Below, one piece after another: positions 58,308-64,000 of a stretch of 64,000 nt of DNA. This DNA comes from Polynucleobacter meluiroseus. GTDB taxonomy: Bacteria > Pseudomonadota > Gammaproteobacteria > Burkholderiales > Burkholderiaceae. The stretch is taken from positions 1 through 64,000 of the forward strand of contig CAMDUR010000004.1 of assembly GCA_945879115.1 (NCBI GenBank). The letters run 5' to 3'. A model generated the notes under the pieces. That model was not told where the DNA came from, searched no databases, and saw nothing but the letters and a program-made list of their open reading frames with translations. Made by a program: the position numbers and the translations under genes. Numbering within the stretch: position 1 is the stretch's first letter; the number at the start of each line of letters is the position of its first letter.

Positions 58308-59918
58308 CTAGTTACGATTAAGCGGTGTCAAAATAGTTGGGTAAGCGACCGACCAGCTTTTTGGATAATCTCTACTGTAATGAAGACCACGACTTTCTTT
58401 ACGCATCAGCGCTGAACGAACAATCAATTCTGCACAGCTCAATAAATTACGCAGCTCAAGTAAATCTCGAGTAACTCTAAAATTAGCGTAATACTCTTGA
58501 ACCTCACTTTGCAGTAATTCAATACGATGTAAAGCTCTCTCTAAGCGACGATTAGTTCTAACAATACCCACATAGTTCCACATCAATAAACGCAGTTCAT
58601 CCCAGTTATGTGAAATCACAACACTCTCGTCGGCATCCTCAACTCGACTTTCATCCCAAGCTAGTACTTCTGGCATATCTGAGAAATGATCTTTATTAAT
58701 ATCTACAGCAGCTGATTTACCAATCACCACACATTCCAATAATGAATTTGAGGCCAAGCGATTCGCTCCGTGTAAACCGGTATAAGTAGCTTCACCAACA
58801 GCATACAAACCAGGCAAATCAGTCTTGCCATCCAAATCAGTCACAACACCACCACAGGCGTAATGGGCAGCAGGAACAACGGGTATAGCTTCTTTAGCAA
58901 TATCAATACCCAAGGCCGCGCACCGTGCATAAATAGTTGGGAAGTGCTCTTTTAAAAATGCTTCACCTAAATGAGTAGCATCTAAAAGGACATAGTCTAG
59001 TCCGTGTCTCTTCATCTCAAAATCAATTGCGCGAGCGACAATGTCGCGAGGCGCCAACTCTGCTCGCTCATCATGCGACATCATGAATCTGGTGCCATCA
59101 GGGAGCTTTAATTGAGCACCCTCTCCACGCAGCGCCTCAGTCACCAAGAAGGTTCTATCTTGAGGGTGATAGAGACAGGTGGGATGAAACTGAATGAATT
59201 CCATATTGCCCACTCGACAGCCAGCTCGCCAAGCCATCGCAATACCATCACCCGTTGCAGTCTCAGGATTGCTCGTGTAACGATAAACTTTACCAACGCC
59301 GCCAGTTGCTAAAACTACTGCACCGGCACGGATGGTGTCAATCTTACCGCTGGCAATATCCAATGCGTAAACACCATAACAATGCTCACCCTTAGATTTT
59401 TTCTTGGCTTTTAAATGGCGATTTGTAATCAGATCTAGCGCCATCCAACGCTCAAGCAACTTAATGTTTGGATGTGCTTTTGCTTTATCTAATAGAACTT
59501 GATGTATGGCTTTACCAGTTGCATCAGCAGCATGAGCAATACGGCGATGGCTATGACCACCCTCTCTTGTGAGGTGAAGGCCCTTTGGGCCTGTTGGGTC
59601 CGTTGTAAATGGAACACCTTGGTCTACTAACCAATCAATCGCTGAAGCGCTTCTCTCAGCAATATATTTAGCTGTTGCCTCAACCACTAAACCTGCGCCC
59701 GCATCAACAGTGTCGCGGACATGAGCATCAATACTATCTTTTTCATCAATAACGCCAACAATTCCACCCTGAGCCCAAGCAGTAGCTGATTCAGAAAGCC
59801 CGCGCTTGGCCATGATGATGACCTGACGAGTTTCTGCTAACTCTAGGGCCACCGTCAAACCAGCTAAGCCAGCTCCAATAATAACAATAGGTAAATCAGA
59901 AGGGTTTTTGGTTTTCAT
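58308..59918 (-). CDS. nadB: L-aspartate oxidase
   Basis: A 536-residue FAD enzyme that oxidises L-aspartate to iminoaspartate, the substrate of NadA. FAD-binding PIVIIGAGLAGLTVALELAE (10-29), then WAQGGIVGVID, GGHSHRRIAHAADATG, EFIQFHPTCLYHP, RGEGAQL and YACGGVVTDLDGKTDLPGLYAVGE. The order fits the succinate dehydrogenase flavoprotein family. Convergent to nadA-nadC with a 17-base gap, so all three NAD de novo genes are clustered. prfC lies upstream on the same strand, 9 bases away. Confidence 0.96.
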   Translation of the reverse strand: MKTKNPSDLPIVIIGAGLAGLTVALELAETRQVIIMAKRGLSESATAWAQGGIVGVIDEKDSIDAHVRDTVDAGAGLVVEATAKYIAERSASAIDWLVDQGVPFTTDPTGPKGLHLTREGGHSHRRIAHAADATGKAIHQVLLDKAKAHPNIKLLERWMALDLITNRHLKAKKKSKGEHCYGVYALDIASGKIDTIRAGAVVLATGGVGKVYRYTSNPETATGDGIAMAWRAGCRVGNMEFIQFHPTCLYHPQDRTFLVTEALRGEGAQLKLPDGTRFMMSHDERAELAPRDIVARAIDFEMKRHGLDYVLLDATHLGEAFLKEHFPTIYARCAALGIDIAKEAIPVVPAAHYACGGVVTDLDGKTDLPGLYAVGEATYTGLHGANRLASNSLLECVVIGKSAAVDINKDHFSDMPEVLAWDESRVEDADESVVISHNWDELRLLMWNYVGIVRTNRRLERALHRIELLQSEVQEYYANFRVTRDLLELRNLLSCAELIVRSALMRKESRGLHYSRDYPKSWSVAYPTILTPLNRN

Positions 59919-59927
59919 ATTGGAATA

Positions 59928-61532
59928 TTAAAGTTTGCTAGCATGCTCTCTAGTTTCATGAAAAACAATTTGAGGCCAACGCTCTTGTGTCACTTTCAGA
60001 TTGACCGCTGAGTTGGCTAAGTAAGCTAAATTATCTGCTGCATCCAAAGCCAACTGATGTCCTGCAGATGAATTTTCAAAATCTGACATCATTTTTTTAT
60101 CTTCACAAGTCACCCACCTTGCGCACTTGATGCTAGCACCTTCAAATACAGCATCAACACCATATTCATTCATGAGTCGACTGGCCACCACTTCAAACTG
60201 CAGAGCACCCACTGCGCCAAGAATTAAGTCGCTTCCACTAACCGGTCTAAATACCTGAACGGCACCCTCTTCACCTAACTGCTGAAGACCTTTTTGTAGC
60301 TGTTTAATCTTCATTGGATTACGAATCCGCGCCACTCTAAAGAAGTCAGGTGCGAAATAAGGAATACCGGTGTACTGCAATAGCTCCCCCTCAGAGAAAC
60401 TATCTCCAATTTGCATATTGCCGTGATTAGGCAAACCGATGATATCGCCAGCGTAAGCCTCCTCTACTTGCTCTCTTGAAGATGCCATGAATGTCACCAC
60501 ATTAGATACTTTGACATCGCGCTTAATACGCAAATGATTGATCTTCATGCCACGCTCAAACTTACCTGAGCAAACTCTTAAAAAGGCAATTCGATCACGA
60601 TGCGCAGGATCCATATTAGCCTGGATTTTAAAAACGAAACCAGAAAACTTATCTTCTCGAGGATTCACAGATCTTACTGTTGCATCACGCTCACGCGGAC
60701 TTGGTGCCCAGTCTAATAAGGCAGTTAAGATTTCACGAACCCCGAAGTTATTAATGGCGGAGCCAAAAAATACTGGGGTTTGTTGACCTGATAAGAAACG
60801 GTCTAAAACAAATGGATGTGACGCACCTTGCACCAACTCCACTTCCGTCTTTAATTGCTTCATTTCATCAGGAAACATCTCTACTAGCTTAGGATTATTG
60901 ATACCTTTGATTAACTCAAACTCTTGATCAGCACGATCACTACCTGCAGCAAATAACATGATCTCATCATTAATTAGGTGATAAACACCTCGGAAATTTT
61001 TGCCCATGCCAATCGGCCAAGTCACTGGGGCACACTCAATTTTTAGAACTGACTCCAACTCATCTAACAACTCCATGGGATCTCTGGTCTCACGGTCCAT
61101 CTTATTAACAAAAGTAATGATGGGCGTATTACGCATACGACACACATTTAATAATTTAAGTGTTTGTTCCTCAACACCTTTGGCGGCATCAATGACCATC
61201 AAGGCAGAGTCGACGGCTGTTAAAACGCGATAAGTATCTTCAGAAAAATCTTGGTGGCCTGGCGTATCTAATAAATTAACCACATGGTCACGGTATTCAA
61301 ACTGCATCACTGAACTGGCAACAGAAATACCACGCTGCTTTTCAATTTCCATCCAGTCAGAAGTAGCGTGGCGCCCACTTTTACGTGCTTTTACAGTTCC
61401 CGCTAATTGGATGGCTCCTGAGAACATAAGAAGTTTTTCAGTTAAGGTCGTTTTCCCGGCGTCAGGGTGGGAAATAATCCCGAAGGTGCGACGCCTGGAA
61501 ACTTCCTGGACAATGTCATTGCTGTAATTCAT
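59928..61532 (-). CDS. prfC: Peptide chain release factor 3
   Basis: A 534-residue translational GTPase that recycles RF1 and RF2 after termination. G motifs: [14 protein letters not shown] (G1), the [15 protein letters not shown]3 region and FVNKMDRE (G4). After the GTPase domain come the two beta domains, with [17 protein letters not shown] and [20 protein letters not shown]. The length is standard. It starts just upstream of the nadB gene on the same strand; the intergenic gap is 9 bases. Confidence 0.96.
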   Translation of the reverse strand: MNYSNDIVQEVSRRRTFGIISHPDAGKTTLTEKLLMFSGAIQLAGTVKARKSGRHATSDWMEIEKQRGISVASSVMQFEYRDHVVNLLDTPGHQDFSEDTYRVLTAVDSALMVIDAAKGVEEQTLKLLNVCRMRNTPIITFVNKMDRETRDPMELLDELESVLKIECAPVTWPIGMGKNFRGVYHLINDEIMLFAAGSDRADQEFELIKGINNPKLVEMFPDEMKQLKTEVELVQGASHPFVLDRFLSGQQTPVFFGSAINNFGVREILTALLDWAPSPRERDATVRSVNPREDKFSGFVFKIQANMDPAHRDRIAFLRVCSGKFERGMKINHLRIKRDVKVSNVVTFMASSREQVEEAYAGDIIGLPNHGNMQIGDSFSEGELLQYTGIPYFAPDFFRVARIRNPMKIKQLQKGLQQLGEEGAVQVFRPVSGSDLILGAVGALQFEVVASRLMNEYGVDAVFEGASIKCARWVTCEDKKMMSDFENSSAGHQLALDAADNLAYLANSAVNLKVTQERWPQIVFHETREHASKL

Positions 61533-61662
61533 AGGCTTTTCAATTAAATAGCCCTCTAGTTTAGTTTAGACAGCCTAATTAGGCATTAATTCAGTGTTAA
61601 ATACCTCGATAGGGCTAAGTTACCTTGCTTGACCAATGTGTTCATCAGGCAAAATAGAGAGC

Positions 61663-62511
61663 ATGACTACAAAAGCATCCAAAAAAGACTCCCCAGATCA
61701 AAAATATGAGATTAGGCCGACTCAATCTCATGAATTACTAAAAGAGCTTCACATCCTCACCAGAGATGGCAAGCTCAATCAAGATACACGCAGGAAGCTC
61801 AAGCAGGTATATCACTTGGTTCAATTTATTGAACCACTACTTGAGGAAGTTTTAGGCAGAAAAGAACATTTAACTTTAGTTGATCATGGTGCCGGTAAGT
61901 CTTACTTAGGTTTTATCCTAAACGATCTATTTTGTAAATTACAAGAGAAGCCCAGCACAATCATTGGCATCGAACTGCGTGAGGAGCTTGTTAAAAAATC
62001 CCAAGATCTTGCTTCTAAGCTTGAATTTAATAATATGCAATTTTTACATCTCAGCGTCGAGGAGTCCCTCAGCTCTAATTTGATACCTCATGAGGTTGAT
62101 GTTGTAACGGCTCTTCACGCTTGCAATACTGCAACAGATGATGCGATTCGTTTTGCCCTATCGAGAAAAGCGAAACATATTGTGTTGGTGCCCTGCTGCC
62201 AAGCAGAAGTGGCGGCAACCTTCAGAAAAAACAAAGCTACCTCTTCAAAAAATGAATTATCAGAGATTTGGCGACACCCTATCCATGCTCGAGAATTTGG
62301 TAGTCACATCACCAATGTGCTGAGATGTCTTCAGTTGGAGTCTCACGGCTATGACCTTACAGTGACTGAGTTAGTTGGCTGGGAGCACTCTATGAAGAAT
62401 GAGCTGATTATTGCGACTCAGAAGAATCTAGATGGGAAAAAGGCTTCAGAGAGAAAAACCCAACTTCTTCATGATGTAGGGCTAGAGCTACTAGCTGATA
62501 GATTTACGTAA
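61663..62511 (+). CDS. SAM-dependent methyltransferase (class I, Methyltransf_32-like)
   Basis: A 282-residue protein with a basic, polar N terminus (MTTKASKKDSPDQKYE), a helical part and a class I methyltransferase core. Motif I is LTLVDHGAGKSYLGFIL, acidic loop IGIELREELV, then VVTALHACNTATDDAIRFAL and VLVPCCQAEVA. The ALHACDTATD/VPCC pattern is that of the methyltransferase domain shared with GSTCD-like proteins. The substrate is unknown; RNA is possible. ATG 61663 is preferred; an ATG nine codons earlier is in frame. It is divergent from prfC with a 130-base gap. Confidence 0.82.
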   Translation: MTTKASKKDSPDQKYEIRPTQSHELLKELHILTRDGKLNQDTRRKLKQVYHLVQFIEPLLEEVLGRKEHLTLVDHGAGKSYLGFILNDLFCKLQEKPSTIIGIELREELVKKSQDLASKLEFNNMQFLHLSVEESLSSNLIPHEVDVVTALHACNTATDDAIRFALSRKAKHIVLVPCCQAEVAATFRKNKATSSKNELSEIWRHPIHAREFGSHITNVLRCLQLESHGYDLTVTELVGWEHSMKNELIIATQKNLDGKKASERKTQLLHDVGLELLADRFT

Positions 62512-62525
62512 AGGAAGCTACTCGG

Positions 62526-63302
62526 CTATCCCAACTTAAAAGACAGCATGCTAATGGAAGCCAGATCAATTCCGTCAGTAAATATCTCTACTGTGTCATC
62601 CTTGTCCTGTAAAGCCAAAACATAAAGAGCTGGCCAGTAATGTTCCCAGCTTGGATTAGACATTTGAACATCCTGCTGTTGCATATTATTTAATGGATGA
62701 ATAAGAGCCTCATGGTTCCCTGACAAAAGATTATCTTTAAAAAATTCATTAAATCTTTCAGCCCAAGGAAAGGTTGTGCTTGAGGAAAAGTCGATTTTTC
62801 TGAGGTTATGAACCACATTACCACTTCCAATAATCAATACTTCTTGATCCCTTAGGCATGAAAGCTTTTGGGCTAGTTCGTAGTGCTGAGAAGCGCTTAA
62901 TGAGGCATCAAGACTCATCTGTATAACGGGAATATCAGCCCGAGGGTACAAGTATTTCAATACAGTCCAAGTGCCGTGATCTAAGCCCCACTCATTTTCC
63001 TCCAACGTCACTTCAACCGGCGCTAAAAGATCTTTAATCTGTTGTGCTAATTGAGGACTACCTGGAGCTGGATACTGTTGATTAAACAAGTCTTGAGGGA
63101 AGCCACTAAAATCATGAATCGTAGGTGGTTGCGCCATAGCGGTTAGCCACGTACCTCGAGTCAACCAATGCGCTGAAATCACTAAAATAGCTTTAGGGCG
63201 AGGAAGTCGTTTCGCAAGACTTTCCCAGCTTGAGGTAAAAGAATTTGGCTGAATGGCATACATAGGATTGCCATGCGCGAAAAAAATAACTGGTAATTTC
63301 AT
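62526..63302 (-). CDS. ygiD: 4,5-DOPA dioxygenase extradiol-like protein (YgiD)
   Basis: A 258-residue protein of the LigB-type extradiol ring-cleavage superfamily. Candidate metal ligands are in IFFAHGNPMYAI (His10), VISAHWLTRG, WGLDHGTWTVLKYLYP and GSGNVVHNLRKIDF. The E. coli homologue YgiD cleaves DOPA in vitro; the physiological substrate is uncertain. It is convergent with the methyltransferase gene (14-base gap). The HU gene terminator lies between it and hupB. Confidence 0.9.
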   Translation of the reverse strand: MKLPVIFFAHGNPMYAIQPNSFTSSWESLAKRLPRPKAILVISAHWLTRGTWLTAMAQPPTIHDFSGFPQDLFNQQYPAPGSPQLAQQIKDLLAPVEVTLEENEWGLDHGTWTVLKYLYPRADIPVIQMSLDASLSASQHYELAQKLSCLRDQEVLIIGSGNVVHNLRKIDFSSSTTFPWAERFNEFFKDNLLSGNHEALIHPLNNMQQQDVQMSNPSWEHYWPALYVLALQDKDDTVEIFTDGIDLASISMLSFKLG

Positions 63303-63336
63303 TAAATGCTGATGATATTCAAAATAAGGACTCTTA

Positions 63337-63376
63337 GAGAATAAAAAAAGCTGCCTAAGCAGCCTTTTTTATTCTC
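63337..63376 (-). terminator. Terminator downstream of hupB
   Basis: GAGAATAAAAAAAGCTGC and its near-complement GCAGCCTTTTTTATTCTC form a long hairpin (stem about 18 bp including the A/T part, 4-base loop CTAA), 13 bases past the hupB stop. The minus strand carries a run of Ts after the GC core. It separates hupB from ygiD, whose start is at 63302. Confidence 0.88.
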
Positions 63377-63388
63377 ATTGAAGAGGAA

Positions 63389-63670
63389 TTACTTGCGCTT
63401 GTTTACAGCGTCTTTAAATGCCTTACCAGCTGTGAACTTAACAGTCTTAGCAGCAGCAATCTTGATAGCTTCGCCAGTCTTTGGGTTACGGCCAATACGC
63501 GCAGCGCGCTTGCCTGAACCGAATGTACCGAAACCGATCAATTGAACTTTGTCACCTTTAGTAACAGCTTTAATGATTGTATCGATTGATGTGTTCAAAA
63601 CTCTTTCAGCAGAAGCTTTAGAGATGTCCGCATCTTTTGCAATTTTTTCAACTAATTCAGCTTTATTCAT
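63389..63670 (-). CDS. hupB: DNA-binding protein HU
   Basis: A 93-residue nucleoid protein that bends DNA. N terminus [19 protein letters not shown], then [20 protein letters not shown] and the DNA-contacting arm [21 protein letters not shown]-terminal [10 protein letters not shown]. The length fits HU beta of betaproteobacteria. AAAGG precedes the ATG. The upstream 240 bases contain the palindrome AATAACGTTATT at 63749-63760. Confidence 0.96.
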   Translation of the reverse strand: MNKAELVEKIAKDADISKASAERVLNTSIDTIIKAVTKGDKVQLIGFGTFGSGKRAARIGRNPKTGEAIKIAAAKTVKFTAGKAFKDAVNKRK

Positions 63671-63910
63671 TATTTACCTTTCAACATTGGAACTGGGAGA
63701 ATATACAAACTTTATAAGATAACTATGAAAATTACTTATTAGCCTTGTAATAACGTTATTAAATCACACAATCACTCTTGAGGCTAATATTTATAACGCT
63801 CTTTAGGGTTTTACCTATGCTTTATGAACGTCTAGAGATCAATCGAAGCGAAAACTCAATAAATATAGTGCATTAGCTCTTATAAATATTTGAATTTTTT
63901 CATGCAATTA

Positions 63911-64000
63911 TTAAGCTTTTAAAAATTCAACTCCGCTCATATAGGGTTGTAACGCTTTTGGAATTCTGATACTGCCATCAGCTTGTTGATAATTTTCTAG
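63911..64000 (-). CDS. serS: Serine-tRNA ligase, C-terminal fragment
   Basis: The last 29 residues of seryl-tRNA synthetase (LENYQQADGSIRIPKALQPY then MSGVEFLKA). The motif LENYQ-x-DGS-(I/V)-x-(I/V)-P-x-(A/V)L-x-PY is the standard C-terminal motif 3 region of SerRS. The rest lies beyond the right edge. It is followed on the minus strand by 240 bases without a gene before hupB. Confidence 0.95.
   Translation of the reverse strand, partial: LENYQQADGSIRIPKALQPYMSGVEFLKA

Noticed and set aside
63671..63910. Short gene in the serS-hupB gap
   Set aside because: Only a 19-codon ORF without a ribosome site; the gap more likely holds the end of the serS transcript and the hupB promoter.

Overview
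The window looks like a chromosomal segment of a small-genome betaproteobacterium of the Burkholderiaceae, most like Polynucleobacter. The evidence is the gene order (ilvI-ilvH-ilvC-psd-pssA-leuA; rpsO-pnp-quinone oxidoreductase-tpiA-secG-tRNA-Leu-nuoA to nuoN-DUF2818-NUDIX; sigma factor-DUF3619-DUF3106-RDD), the close protein families and a moderately low GC content. Assignment to genus is inference. Genes are very tightly packed, with many 1-4 base overlaps and two longer convergent overlaps. No gene-free stretch exceeds about 240 bases. I saw no insertion sequence, prophage, CRISPR array or rRNA gene.

Region by region: 1-1258 holds the end of an RND efflux permease and dnaQ. 1405-8361 is the most accessory-like part. 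It has a periplasmic thioredoxin-like protein, divergent from a run of four enzyme genes (thermostable-hemolysin/GNAT-like, acyl-AMP ligase, heme-oxygenase-like diiron enzyme, short-chain reductase), then an exported TPR protein and a QseB/PmrA-type two-component system. A CTTAAT-N5-CTTAAT repeat in front of the first enzyme gene fits a response-regulator site. 8362-11713 holds hemN, with a perfect FNR-type box, and mmsA. 11782-27975 carries the complete 14-gene NADH dehydrogenase I operon plus DUF2818, NUDIX and DUF1178 genes. 28056-33071 has tRNA-Leu(GAG), secG, tpiA, a quinone oxidoreductase, pnp and rpsO.

33211-39833 is the branched-chain amino acid and phosphatidylethanolamine block. Between pssA and leuA lies an unlisted 22-residue leader peptide with five consecutive leucines, followed by mutually exclusive hairpins and a terminator: a classical leucine attenuator. 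40000-42171 is a sigma-factor operon with a candidate membrane anti-sigma partner. 42127-52590 has a truncated globin, an orphan FtsX-like permease, tRNA-Arg, greB, spoT, rpoZ, gmk, yicC, rph, rdgB and hemW. 52670-64000 has tRNA-Ser, pgi, phosphomannomutase/phosphoglucomutase, panD, the NAD biosynthesis genes nadA-nadC and nadB, prfC, a methyltransferase, a DOPA-dioxygenase-like gene, an HU gene and the end of serS.

Most of the window is core metabolism: respiration, amino acid, lipid and NAD synthesis, and stringent response. The best candidate for an undescribed system is the regulated enzyme cluster at 1957-8361. The best newly readable regulatory elements are the leucine attenuator and the FNR-type hemN promoter. 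Family names come from recognising the sequences; no searches were run.
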